Of a DNA stretch of 37,760 nt, positions 25,247-33,348 are shown piece after piece. Each line of letters begins with the position of its first letter. The stretch's first letter is position 1. Origin of the DNA: Bacillota bacterium. GTDB taxonomy: Bacteria > Bacillota > Clostridia > Peptostreptococcales > Anaerovoracaceae. The stretch covers positions 1 to 37,760 of the forward strand of contig JAHZHA010000012.1 of the NCBI GenBank assembly GCA_019420525.1, given 5' to 3'. Below the pieces are notes generated by a model. The model ran no database searches. It worked only from the letters and a program-made list of their open reading frames with translations, and was not told the origin of the DNA. The position numbers and the translations under genes are program-made.

Positions 25247-26602
25247 TCATTCTGCTGCGTTGTCCGGTTCCCGTCTGTAAATCACGCGGCCGTCCGCTAT
25301 CGTCAGTTCGATCCGTCCCGTGACTTTTCTTCCTTCAAACGGAGTATTCTCCGCTTTTGACGCAAACGGCCCTTTCACCGTCCATTCCGCCTGAGGATCT
25401 GCCACTGTCACATCGGCGGGGCGTCCCGGCTGCAGGGTTCCTCCTTCACATCCGAGAATCTTCGCCGGGTTTGTACTGAGAAGCTCCGTCAGTCTCAGAG
25501 GCGTGACGAGACCCGGCAGGACGAGCTGAGTATGGCTCACCGCAAAGCTCGTCTCCAGGCCGATGACGCCGAAAGGAGCACCCTCCAGACTTCTCGATTT
25601 TTCCACTCTGGCATGAGGCGCGTGATCTGTCGCGATGGCATCTACCGTTCCGTCCATCAGCGCGCGGAGCACAGCCAGCCGGTCGGTTTCCGTCCTCAAT
25701 GGCGGATTCATCTTCATATGAGTATCTGCCAGATGGCCTCCCGGCGTCTCCGTCACATGATAACTTTTCGCTGCCCCGTCGGCGACGACATCCGCATCCG
25801 TCAGCGTGAAATAGTGGGGAGCCGTCTCCGCCGTCAGAGGAATGCCCCAGCTCTTGGCCGTGCGGATCAGATCCAGACACGCGGCCGTGCTGATGTGAGA
25901 CAGATGAAGCCTGCATCCGGTCTCTTTTGCCAGGAGAATATCCCGGATCGTCATCATTTCCTCCGCCTCTGGAGGAATCCCCTGTACGTCCAGCAGTTCA
26001 GAATATCTTCCTCGGTGCATACAGCCGCTGTCGGAGATCTCATGCTGCTGCGTGTGATCAAAGATCGGCATATCGAGAGATTTCGCTTTTTCCATGGCTT
26101 CCCTCATCAGAAGGATATCGGAGACAGATTTTCCGTCCTCGCTGAAGCCGCAGACGCCGGACTTTTTCAGCTCTTCCATGTCAGTCAGCACTCTGCCCTG
26201 CTGTCCGAGAGTGATGGCAGCGGAAGGAAGTACGCGTACTCCGTTTGCCTGCTTCGCTTTTTCTCTGGTATATTTCACGACTTCCACCGAATCGGTGACG
26301 GGATCGGTATTCGGCATAGGGCAAACTGCAGTAAAACCGCCTGCCGCCGCCGCTCTGCATCCTGAAGCGATATCCTCTTTATATTCCTGCCCCGGTTCTC
26401 TCAGGTGGACGTGGACATCGATAAATCCGGGCATGACCCACTTGCCCGCAGCGTCGATGACCTCTGAACCCTTCTCCGGCGCAGCAGTTCCACAGTCGTA
26501 TATGCCTTCGATAACTCCGCCGCTGATCACAAGATCGCCCAGCCGGTCCAGCGACACCGAAGGATCGAGAATTCTTCCATTCAATATGTAAATCTTTTTC
26601 AT
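25247..26602 (-). CDS. pyrC: Dihydroorotase
   Basis: A 451-residue zinc amidohydrolase that cyclises carbamoyl-aspartate to dihydroorotate. Metal and catalytic motifs are complete: DVHVHLREPGQ near residue 60, HLSHIST near 235, the catalytic aspartate in AIATDHAPH near 310 and the C-terminal small beta-domain. The length and the HLREPG form mark class I (PyrC/AllB-like) rather than the short E. coli form; neighbouring pyr genes exclude allantoinase. The start codon overlaps the mscS stop by four bases (ATGA), so translation of pyrC is coupled to a channel gene, which is unusual. Confidence 0.95.
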   Translation of the reverse strand: MKKIYILNGRILDPSVSLDRLGDLVISGGVIEGIYDCGTAAPEKGSEVIDAAGKWVMPGFIDVHVHLREPGQEYKEDIASGCRAAAAGGFTAVCPMPNTDPVTDSVEVVKYTREKAKQANGVRVLPSAAITLGQQGRVLTDMEELKKSGVCGFSEDGKSVSDILLMREAMEKAKSLDMPIFDHTQQHEISDSGCMHRGRYSELLDVQGIPPEAEEMMTIRDILLAKETGCRLHLSHISTAACLDLIRTAKSWGIPLTAETAPHYFTLTDADVVADGAAKSYHVTETPGGHLADTHMKMNPPLRTETDRLAVLRALMDGTVDAIATDHAPHARVEKSRSLEGAPFGVIGLETSFAVSHTQLVLPGLVTPLRLTELLSTNPAKILGCEGGTLQPGRPADVTVADPQAEWTVKGPFASKAENTPFEGRKVTGRIELTIADGRVIYRREPDNAAE

Positions 26603-27444
26603 ACTTTCTCCTCTCTCTCCGCGCCGCCATTTTCTTCTTTTCTGCCATCAAAGTGAACTACAACCTGAGGATAAGGGATTTCGATGCCGCTTTCATCAAA
26701 CTTCTTTTTCACTTCTTCCTGAAGATGATACTTAGCCGTATAGTAATCCTCTGTTTTGCACCATGCCAGGACTTCGATCACGATGGCGCTGTCGTCATAC
26801 GATGCCACACCGATAGTAGGGGCCGGATCATCAAAAAACAGCTTCGAATCTCGGACGATTGCTTCGATAACAGCTTTCGCTTCTCCGATATCGTCCGTAT
26901 ATCCGATATTAAAGCGGGTATCGACTCTCCTTCGGTCGGCCCGCGAAAAATTCACCACCACATCGGTAGACAGTTTTCCGTTTGGAATCGTAATCACTTT
27001 ATTGTCCAATGTCACAAGCGTGGAATAGAGCAGATCGATCTGCTCCACTTTGCCTCCGATTCCGCAGGCTTCGATATAGTCACCTTTTTCAAAAGGCTTA
27101 TTCACTATGACGAGAATTCCTCCAGCGAAATTGCCCAAACTATCTTTCAGAGCCAGCGCAATAGCCGCGCCTCCAGCGCCGAGCATCGTCAGAAACGCCG
27201 TCATACTCACTCCCATATGGCTGAGAATTGTCACCACGAGAAGGATCCAAAGAAGCACTTTCACCGTATTGACGACAAACGTGTGGAGCGCCCCGTCCAG
27301 CTTCGTCTTGCCCAGTCCTCTTCGCAGCAGATGGAGCACGACTTTCATAATGATCAGGCCGACGATCAGAATCACCAGCGACCCGATGATATTCGACACA
27401 ATCTGGCTGCTCTTCAGTCCATTGAACACTTTAAGAATATCCAT
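26599..27444 (-). CDS. mscS: Small-conductance mechanosensitive channel (MscS family)
   Basis: A 281-residue membrane protein with three transmembrane helices (about 17-38, 55-80, 90-112); the third carries the Gly/Ala-packed pore segment LGAGGAAIALALKDSLGNFAG that is the family signature. It is followed by the cytoplasmic beta domain (VEQIDLLYSTLVTLDNKVI, then IPNGKLS) and a vestibule domain ending near residue 268. The last residues are highly charged (FDGRKEENGGAEREEKV). MscS channels open under membrane tension and let solutes out during osmotic downshock. It is first in a run with five pyr genes and overlaps pyrC by four bases. A -10-like TATACT lies about 80 bases upstream (27524-27529), with a poor -35. 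Confidence 0.93.
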   Translation of the reverse strand: MDILKVFNGLKSSQIVSNIIGSLVILIVGLIIMKVVLHLLRRGLGKTKLDGALHTFVVNTVKVLLWILLVVTILSHMGVSMTAFLTMLGAGGAAIALALKDSLGNFAGGILVIVNKPFEKGDYIEACGIGGKVEQIDLLYSTLVTLDNKVITIPNGKLSTDVVVNFSRADRRRVDTRFNIGYTDDIGEAKAVIEAIVRDSKLFFDDPAPTIGVASYDDSAIVIEVLAWCKTEDYYTAKYHLQEEVKKKFDESGIEIPYPQVVVHFDGRKEENGGAEREEKV

Positions 27445-27578
27445 TTTTTTCCTCTCTTCCTGACAGCACTTTCCGCATATCTATTACTATGTAATTTTCG
27501 CATACCCGATCTGTATCTATATAAGTATACAACAGATTGCCTTTTCAGAAAACAAAATATAGCGGCCTCCCTCCGTCT

Positions 27579-27607
27579 CACTTCATCGTAGGAATCCGCA
27601 TATGCTG
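27579..27607 (+). promoter_or_regulatory. Candidate late mother-cell (sigma-K/E-like) promoter of the amidase gene
   Basis: CACT (27579-27582), 15 bases, then GCATATGCTG (27598-27607). The -10 element fits gCATAnnnT and the spacing is the same as before cwlJ (6990-7018). It lies about 40 bases before the start codon and its AAGGAG site. No sigma-A promoter is evident on this strand. Confidence 0.45.
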
Positions 27608-27646
27608 TAGATAAACGATATCTCATTTTCATGGAAAGGAGTTCTT

Positions 27647-28189
27647 ATGGCAAGTATTTTTCTCAGCCCGTCCGTTCAGGAATATAACCCTTACATCACC
27701 GGCGGCAATGAAGAACAGTATATGAATCTTATAGCAGATGCGATGATGCCTTATCTCGAAGCCAGCGGCATCCAAGTGACGAGAAACGACCCGGATGAAC
27801 CTGTAACGGCCGCCATCGCTGCATCGAATGCCGGATATTACGATCTTCATCTGGCACTCCACTCAAATGCTGCTCCCGATTCGCTGTCCGGCCAGCTTCA
27901 GGGACCCGATGTCTACTATTACCGCGGCAGCGTCCGGGGCCAGGAAGCAGCCACCATATTCGCTAATAATCTGAAATGGATTTACCCGGACCCCGATCTG
28001 GTGACCGTCATTTCTAACACCACACTGGCAGAGCTCCGGCGCGTCACAGCTCCCGCCGTTCTCATCGAACTCGCTTACCACGATAACTATGCCGACGCCG
28101 AATGGCTGAAAAACAATGTTGAACTCATCGCTTACAATCTTTCCGTCTCCGTCGCCGATTTTCTGGGCGTGGAATTCATCGTACCATGA
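27647..28189 (+). CDS. Signal-less N-acetylmuramoyl-L-alanine amidase (Amidase_3 family)
   Basis: A 180-residue single-domain enzyme that cuts the bond between muramic acid and the stem peptide. Zinc-site landmarks: an N-terminal SPSVQEYN (residues 7-14), where the usual first histidine is replaced (glutamine 11 stands nearest to its place, as in other SPSxQ amidases), glutamates 22-23, LALHSNA with histidine 72, and a C-terminal glutamate near 145 (IELAYHDN). There is no signal peptide and no wall-binding repeat. Bacillus CwlC, a sigma-K dependent enzyme of mother-cell lysis, is likewise leaderless, and the promoter motif here agrees with such a role; this is inference. A phage-lysin origin is less likely, since no phage genes are near. 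The ribosome site is GGAAAGGAG. Confidence 0.85.
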   Translation: MASIFLSPSVQEYNPYITGGNEEQYMNLIADAMMPYLEASGIQVTRNDPDEPVTAAIAASNAGYYDLHLALHSNAAPDSLSGQLQGPDVYYYRGSVRGQEAATIFANNLKWIYPDPDLVTVISNTTLAELRRVTAPAVLIELAYHDNYADAEWLKNNVELIAYNLSVSVADFLGVEFIVP

Positions 28190-28195
28190 TCATAA

Positions 28196-28225
28196 TTACA
28201 CATATTCCTCCGTTTATGGTATACT
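28196..28225 (+). promoter_or_regulatory. Possible promoter of plsC
   Basis: TTACAC (28196-28201), an 18-base spacer and TATACT (28220-28225), about 60 bases before the plsC start codon. The -10 is good and the -35 modest. It begins just after the amidase stop, so plsC probably does not depend on the amidase promoter. Confidence 0.45.
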
Positions 28226-28284
28226 TCTGTAAGTATCTGTGAATTTTCAGGCTGAAACTCATGCCATAGAAATGGAGGCAATAT

Positions 28285-29025
28285 ATGAGAACGATCCTCT
28301 GGTTTCTCTACGAAATCCTGTATCTCGCGGCGGCGCTTCCCGATATGTTCCGGTGCAGACGGATGTACCGCCGGGGAGAAAAAGAAAAACTGCAGAAAAC
28401 TGCAAAAAGACGCGTCAGAAACTGGGCGCGCAGTATGTTGAAATTTGCCGGAGTCACCGTGGAAGTCCACGGTCTGGAAAATCTGGACGGACGTCCTGCC
28501 GTCTTTGTGTCTAATCATCAGAGTGACTGGGATATTCCCGTCGTGCTGGGGTATCTTGACGAGCCTTATGGTATCGTCGCCAAGGATTCTCTCGCGAAAA
28601 TCCCATGCATCAAATCCTGGATGGATTTCATCGGCTGCATCTTTATCGACCGCAGCGATGCCCGGAAAGCGCTGAGAACGATCAATGAAGCGGGAAGCCG
28701 CATCCCGGAAGGCGACTCCATCATCATTTTCCCTGAAGGCACGAGAAGCAAAGGAGAAGAGATCGGCGAATTCAAAAACGGCGCTTTCAAAACGGCGATA
28801 AAATACAAGGCACCGATCGTCCCGCTTTCTATCGATGGCTCCTATAAAATCATGGAAGCCAACGGAGGAAAATGGATCCGCCCAGGCCATGTGATTCTGA
28901 CGATCCTGCCTCCTTTGGAAACACAAGGTCTTGACAAAACTCAGCAGAAATCTCTCGGCGACGACATCCGCCGGATGATACTCGATGCCAGAGAGGAAAG
29001 CCGCAGAAAATCCGCCCATCCCTGA
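28285..29025 (+). CDS. plsC: 1-acyl-sn-glycerol-3-phosphate acyltransferase
   Basis: A 246-residue membrane-associated enzyme that adds the second acyl chain to lysophosphatidic acid, giving phosphatidic acid. The catalytic HX4D motif is HQSDWD at residues 78-83, and the glycerol-phosphate site FPEGTRS lies near residue 151. The N-terminus (about 3-20) is hydrophobic and followed by a strongly basic stretch, fitting interfacial membrane binding. The start is set by an ATGGAGGC site eight bases upstream. It is the last plus-strand gene before the metal locus and is closed by two hairpins. Confidence 0.93.
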   Translation: MRTILWFLYEILYLAAALPDMFRCRRMYRRGEKEKLQKTAKRRVRNWARSMLKFAGVTVEVHGLENLDGRPAVFVSNHQSDWDIPVVLGYLDEPYGIVAKDSLAKIPCIKSWMDFIGCIFIDRSDARKALRTINEAGSRIPEGDSIIIFPEGTRSKGEEIGEFKNGAFKTAIKYKAPIVPLSIDGSYKIMEANGGKWIRPGHVILTILPPLETQGLDKTQQKSLGDDIRRMILDAREESRRKSAHP

Positions 29026-29040
29026 TTCTTAATAAAAAAG

Positions 29041-29071
29041 AAACCGCGTGATAAAGAAAATCACGCGGTTT
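29041..29071. terminator. Bidirectional terminator between plsC and the metal locus
   Basis: A 12-base perfect stem AAACCGCGTGAT (29041-29052) with ATCACGCGGTTT (29060-29071), loop AAAGAAA. On the plus strand it is followed by CCTCTTTTT and on the minus strand by CTTTTTTATT, so it can serve both plsC and the metal operon. Confidence 0.9.
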
Positions 29072-29081
29072 CCTCTTTTTG

Positions 29082-29108
29082 ACAGATTTTTCCAATCTGT
29101 TTCTTATT
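29082..29108 (+). terminator. Second hairpin after plsC
   Basis: ACAGATT (29082-29088), a five-base loop and AATCTGT (29094-29100), followed by TTCTTATTATT. It is weaker than the first and is probably a backup terminator. Confidence 0.5.
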
Positions 29109-29140
29109 ATTGCCGTTCGTATTTTTCCTGACAGCTGCCG

Positions 29141-30736
29141 TCAGTCATCCTCTTCTTCATCGTTCAGAATATACCGGTAACGCACGTCAGGACAGACAGC
29201 CTTAATCGTGCTGTATGTAGCCCGGCCTGTAATCCGGTCTGTTTCCGTAAAATAAGAAGGCTTGCCGCAGAGCTTCGTTCCCGCTCCGCTGAGGCGGCTC
29301 ACTTCGATGCATGCCGCATTCATCTTTCCTGCAAACTGCCGGTGTTCTCTGATACCCTCGCCGATCAGACGTCCGTATCCCAGCGCATGATCCGCATCGG
29401 CAGGAATCCATCCGTCGCACAGTTTATAGATCGCCCATCTCTGGTGTTCCAGAGCTGCCAGTTCGTATTTGAAATCCTCCAGGCGCGCTTCGATCATCGC
29501 CGCTCCGGCATCACGGATTTCCGGAAAGCGCTCCCGGCAGTAAAGCTCATCGTTTTCTCCCGCCCGGACGAAGCCCATGTCTCTCATCTTGTATTTGAGG
29601 TGTACCGTTGCTGCGAAAAGCATGCGTCTGACGGATACCGGAAGCTGTTTTCCGGCTTTTCCGTCCTCATCTTCTGTGAATTCCTGCGGGAACAGCGCTT
29701 TTGCCAGCTTTTCCGTGTCGGTATCGATGATATTTTCCACGGTGTACAAATCGCGCCAGGCGCCGAAAGGCACGAATCCCAGTTCATCATTGCCGGGATC
29801 TGACGGATGTCCCTCGACTTTCAGTCCCCGGACTCTGTCGGAGAGAATCTCATCGCGTATCAGGACGCAGATATCAGGCAGCTTTGTTACATCGACAGGC
29901 CCTCCCGTGAGAAAATTTTCGTGCAGTACATATTTTCTCACAAAATGCGCTCTTACCGCCATAGCGGTGCGCAGCGTCTCCTCATCGTCTCCTTCATCGA
30001 TAATGATATAATTCGAGTTCAGACATTTGTCGAGAGCAAGTTCCAGCTCTTCCGAAGAGGTATCGGCTTGATAATACAGCGTTCTTGTCAGTTTCAGCGG
30101 AAGGTAGAGCTCCGGAGTAATCAGATGACGTTCCTGCATCGCCAGATTTTCCTGAGACATCTGAGTAAACAGACCGGGACACCGCCATTTCATCTCGGTT
30201 TCCAGATGAGCCGCATGCGGTCCGATGATATTGATCTTCATGATGTAGGATTTCATCCGGCCGCACCAGTGAACTGTCTTCGACAGAACCGGCACATCGC
30301 TTCCCCCTCCGATGATCGTCACTCTCAGCTCATCCGCGCCGATCCGGTCCGGAGCCTCATAAAGCGGGTGATCAAGCATGAGTTTCTGTGCCATCAGCTC
30401 TCCGGGATGAATGAGAATAATCTCCGCACAGCCGGGATCCTCCGAATCGAGCACCGTGCGAGCCACTTCCGAAGAAGTGAACACATAAACTTTCACTTTA
30501 CTTTCCGACCGATTCTTGCACTGTTCCAGAACGACGAGCGCATCTCTCAGATTCTTTTTTTCATCCTCGCTGATCAGAAAAACGGAAACCGCTTCTCCTT
30601 CTGTCTCGCCGCCGAACACTTCATCTGCCGACTCAAAATATCCGATTTTTCCCAGGCCTTTCCTGACGATATCCTCCGCAAGAAATTCAGCCTGTCTGTT
30701 TCTCGCAGAAAACAGATTTGTATTCAAATTCTGCAC
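29141..30736 (-). CDS. Large protein with TrkA-N-like Rossmann regions and a RyR-like motif, function unknown
   Basis: A 531-residue soluble protein that I do not know by name. Two Rossmann-like parts are visible: an N-terminal one (about 45-135, ending KVYVFTSSEVARTVL and LIHPGELMAQKLMLDHPLYE) and a second starting near 150 (LRVTIIGGGSDVPVLSKTV, then INIIGPHAAHLE). Downstream are VLIRDE, FVPFGAWRDLY and, near residue 428, ELAALEHQRWAIYKLCDGW, which resembles the LAxxEHxRW...GW signature of bacterial RyR domains. TrkA-N followed by RyR occurs in a few bacterial proteins of unknown role. The start is GTG, directly after the stop of the Cys-rich gene; a TTG three codons later has a better AGGTG site. 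As last gene of a heavy-metal operon it may sense nucleotides or ions, which is conjecture. Confidence 0.6.
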   Translation of the reverse strand: MQNLNTNLFSARNRQAEFLAEDIVRKGLGKIGYFESADEVFGGETEGEAVSVFLISEDEKKNLRDALVVLEQCKNRSESKVKVYVFTSSEVARTVLDSEDPGCAEIILIHPGELMAQKLMLDHPLYEAPDRIGADELRVTIIGGGSDVPVLSKTVHWCGRMKSYIMKINIIGPHAAHLETEMKWRCPGLFTQMSQENLAMQERHLITPELYLPLKLTRTLYYQADTSSEELELALDKCLNSNYIIIDEGDDEETLRTAMAVRAHFVRKYVLHENFLTGGPVDVTKLPDICVLIRDEILSDRVRGLKVEGHPSDPGNDELGFVPFGAWRDLYTVENIIDTDTEKLAKALFPQEFTEDEDGKAGKQLPVSVRRMLFAATVHLKYKMRDMGFVRAGENDELYCRERFPEIRDAGAAMIEARLEDFKYELAALEHQRWAIYKLCDGWIPADADHALGYGRLIGEGIREHRQFAGKMNAACIEVSRLSGAGTKLCGKPSYFTETDRITGRATYSTIKAVCPDVRYRYILNDEEEDD

Positions 30737-30925
30737 CTACTTTCCGGTTTCATCCGCATTTTTTTCCGTAGAAATGCGGGATCTGCATTCCGACGAAACG
30801 CCACAGCTGCTGCAGCTTCCCCCGCAACCGTTAGCGTCTGCTCCTTTTTCACTCATTTTCGCCATTGCCAGCAACAGTCCTGCCACTATCGCCATACCGA
30901 TGACAATACCGATTAGATTTGTCAT
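30737..30925 (-). CDS. FeoB-associated Cys-rich membrane protein
   Basis: A 62-residue protein with one N-terminal transmembrane helix (about 3-22) and a short tail carrying the cysteine cluster CGGSCSSCGVSSEC. This is the layout of the FeoB-associated Cys-rich family (PF12669), commonly next to ferrous-iron or metal transport genes. No FeoB is in the window; here it lies between a CadC-type repressor and the TrkA-N/RyR-like gene. The start at 30925 puts GGAGGAG nine bases upstream; an ATG three codons earlier abuts that site. A role in passing metal to or from a transporter is presumed, not shown. Confidence 0.82.
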   Translation of the reverse strand: MTNLIGIVIGMAIVAGLLLAMAKMSEKGADANGCGGSCSSCGVSSECRSRISTEKNADETGK

Positions 30926-30948
30926 TTTAATCATCTCCTCCGCAGCTG

Positions 30949-31320
30949 CTATTCTTCGATGTGCTCCATCCCATTCTTAAGGATAGTGGACACATGTTCG
31001 TCTGCCAGCGAATAGATCGCTTCCTTTCCGACCTTTTTCGATTTCACCAGTTTGCTCTGCTTCAGAATCCTCAGATGATGCGACACCGCAGGCGAATTCA
31101 TGTCGAGAAGAGAAGCCATATCGCAGACGCACAGATCGGAATTCAGAAGATAGTAAAGAATCTTCACCCGCGTCGCATCGGAAAAAATCTTATAAAGGTC
31201 TGCCAGATCGCTGAGCTTCTCATCGTCAGGCATCTGCATTCTGACATGATCCACCACGCCCTCATGGACGTGCTGCTGCTCACAGATTTCGGCTTCTACA
31301 TTGAGTTCTTTGATCGACAT
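30949..31320 (-). CDS. cadC: ArsR/SmtB-family metal-sensing repressor (CadC-like)
   Basis: A 123-residue winged-helix repressor. Candidate metal ligands are Cys13 near the N-terminus (EICEQQHVH) and the pair Cys64 and Cys66 in DLCVCD at the recognition-helix side, the alpha3N type of site that binds cadmium, lead or similar soft ions; a C-terminal helix (ADEHVSTILKNGMEH) could hold a second zinc site. The helix-turn-helix reads SLLDMNSPAVSHHLRILK. The start at 31320 has AGAGGTG upstream; an extension to 31461 runs back into the ATPase gene. It follows the ATPase by 62 bases and probably represses the operon it belongs to through the palindrome at 33694-33719. Confidence 0.88.
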   Translation of the reverse strand: MSIKELNVEAEICEQQHVHEGVVDHVRMQMPDDEKLSDLADLYKIFSDATRVKILYYLLNSDLCVCDMASLLDMNSPAVSHHLRILKQSKLVKSKKVGKEAIYSLADEHVSTILKNGMEHIEE

Positions 31321-31382
31321 TTTACACCTCTTCTTTGAATCCGGAATCTCTTGTGGCTTGCGCCGGGTTTTAGCAGAATACA

Positions 31383-33251
31383 TCAGCTGGCCCGGAGCAT
31401 CCTCATGGAATTCAGGATCGCGATAACCGCCACCCCTACATCGGCGAAAACTGCAGCCCACATGCCTGCGATTCCCAGAGCTCCGAGAAGCAGAACGGCT
31501 CCTTTCACGCTCAGAGCAAAGGCGATATTTTCCTTTGCGATGCTCACCGTTCTGCGGGAAATCCTGACAGCATCTGCGATTTTCAGCGGATCGTCGTCCA
31601 TCAGAACCACATCCGCTGCTTCGATGGCAGCATCAGAACCCATACTGCCCATTGCGATACCGATGTCCGCACGCATGAGCACGGGAGCATCATTTATTCC
31701 GTCTCCGACGAAAGCGGTCGCACATTTTTTTTCATGAACCGAGAGGATCTCTTCCACGATCCGCACTTTGTCTGCGGGCAGAAGTCCGGCATGCCATTCA
31801 TCGATGTTCAGGGCTTCCGCTGTGCGTTCCGCAACGTCGCTCTTATCTCCGGTAAGCATGACTATTTTCTTTATTCCACAAGCTCTCAGGCGCTCCGCAG
31901 CTTCTCCGGCAGAAGGTTTGATCTCGTCTCCCACGATGACAGCACCCGCATAGATTCCGTCAACTGCTGTGTATATTATTGTACCATCTTTTTCTGTCCG
32001 TTTGAATTCAATATTTTCAAGCTCCATCAGCTTTTCGTTTCCCGCCAGCACAGTTCTGCCGGATATCACAGCTTTTACGCCGCAGCCGGATATTTCCTGC
32101 ATTTTCTCTATTCTGTTTTCCTCTACGCTCTTTCCGTAAGCCTCAACAATAGATTTTGCGATGGGATGAGTCGATGCGCTTTCCGCATAGGCGGTGATCT
32201 CGAGGAGCTCTTCTGCAGCAAGATTCTCCGGGAGAATTTCTTTCACGTTGAATACTCCCTCCGTCAGAGTGCCCGTCTTATCGAAGACCGCGGTATCCAT
32301 TCTCGCCAGCGCTTCCACGTAATTTCCGCCCTTCACGAGAATCCCTTTTCTCGAAAGCGCGCCGATGCCCCCGAAAAAGCTGAGAGGCACGGAAATAACC
32401 AGAGCGCACGGGCAGGAGATCACCAGAAAAGTACACGCCCGGAACAGCCAATCCATCCATTCTCCGGACGTAAACAGCGGCGGGATTACAGCGATGACAG
32501 CTGCCGCAGCCACGACCGCAGGAGTATAATATTTCGCAAACCGGGTGATAAAATTCTCCACCCGTGCTTTGCGCACCGATGCATTTTCCACTAACTCGAG
32601 AATTTGAGCCACCGTGCTGTCCTCGAATTTTTTTGTCACGCGCACTCTCAGTATTCCCTGACCGTTGATGCATCCGCTGAAAACTTCCTGACCGGGTCCG
32701 GCTTTCCGCGGTACCGGCTCCCCGGTGAGCGCCGAGGTGTCCAGCAGTGATTCACCCGACAGGACGACTCCGTCCAGAGGAAGCTTTTCTCCCGGGCGGA
32801 CGACGATGATATCTCCCGTTTCAATCTCGTCCGGATCTGTCTCTTCGATCCGTCCGTCACATTCCAGATTTGCATACTCCGGTACGATATCCATGAGTTC
32901 GGCGATCGATGCTCTGGAGCGATTGACCGCCACATCCTGAAAAATCTCACCCACTTGATAGAACAGCATTACGCCTGCTGCCTCGGAAAACTCTCCCACG
33001 GCGAAAGCGCCGAAAGTAGCCAGCGTCATAAGGAAGCATTCGTCGAACATCTGACGGTTTATGACTCCTGTAGCGGCTTTTTTTATCACATCATATCCCG
33101 CAATGATATATGGAATCAGATAAATGAGAAACGTCTGCAGATTATAGCCGAAGACACTGCCGGGATTGAAATGTACCAGGATCACAGCTGCTGCAAACAA
33201 CAGAAGCGCCACTGCGACCCGGATGATTCTCCTGCGGATTTTAGTTGTCAT
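31383..33251 (-). CDS. cadA: Heavy-metal exporting P1B-type ATPase (Cd/Zn/Pb type)
   Basis: A 622-residue membrane pump. Order: transmembrane helices near the N-terminus, actuator domain (LDTSALTGEPVPR, near 175), the CPC metal channel motif in VISCPCALV (near 279), the phosphorylation site DKTGTLTEG (near 323), the STHPIAKS site of P1B pumps (near 360), and the hinge GDGINDAPVL (near 550). CPC together with the soft-metal repressor suggests Zn, Cd or Pb export; copper cannot be excluded wholly. There is no N-terminal HMA domain: a separate HMA protein is encoded upstream. The ribosome site is CAGGAGG. A terminator lies between the HMA gene and this one. Confidence 0.93.
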   Translation of the reverse strand: MTTKIRRRIIRVAVALLLFAAAVILVHFNPGSVFGYNLQTFLIYLIPYIIAGYDVIKKAATGVINRQMFDECFLMTLATFGAFAVGEFSEAAGVMLFYQVGEIFQDVAVNRSRASIAELMDIVPEYANLECDGRIEETDPDEIETGDIIVVRPGEKLPLDGVVLSGESLLDTSALTGEPVPRKAGPGQEVFSGCINGQGILRVRVTKKFEDSTVAQILELVENASVRKARVENFITRFAKYYTPAVVAAAAVIAVIPPLFTSGEWMDWLFRACTFLVISCPCALVISVPLSFFGGIGALSRKGILVKGGNYVEALARMDTAVFDKTGTLTEGVFNVKEILPENLAAEELLEITAYAESASTHPIAKSIVEAYGKSVEENRIEKMQEISGCGVKAVISGRTVLAGNEKLMELENIEFKRTEKDGTIIYTAVDGIYAGAVIVGDEIKPSAGEAAERLRACGIKKIVMLTGDKSDVAERTAEALNIDEWHAGLLPADKVRIVEEILSVHEKKCATAFVGDGINDAPVLMRADIGIAMGSMGSDAAIEAADVVLMDDDPLKIADAVRISRRTVSIAKENIAFALSVKGAVLLLGALGIAGMWAAVFADVGVAVIAILNSMRMLRAS

Positions 33252-33283
33252 ATTTGTCTGTCCTCCTGACTCTTTTTCACGTC

Positions 33284-33316
33284 GGATAAAAAGAGCTGCG
33301 GTTATCTTTCCGCAGC
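33284..33316 (-). terminator. Terminator between the HMA gene and cadA
   Basis: Seven-base perfect stem GCTGCGG (33295-33301) with CCGCAGC (33310-33316), followed on the minus strand by TCTTTTTATCC. It lies inside the metal operon and suggests that cadA is transcribed by read-through or that the HMA message is made in excess. No promoter is evident in the 35 bases left before cadA. Confidence 0.75.
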
Positions 33317-33348
33317 CCGCCGTTTTTCCCCTGTGAAATTTCTTATCT

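Noticed and set aside
26653..27591. Plus-strand frame of 312 codons opposite mscS
   Set aside because: mscS has clear family motifs and a ribosome site; the opposite frame has neither.
29807..30916. Plus-strand frame of 369 codons
   Set aside because: It lies opposite the TrkA-N/RyR-like gene and the Cys-rich gene, and its composition (F, R, H, S) is that of a mirror frame.
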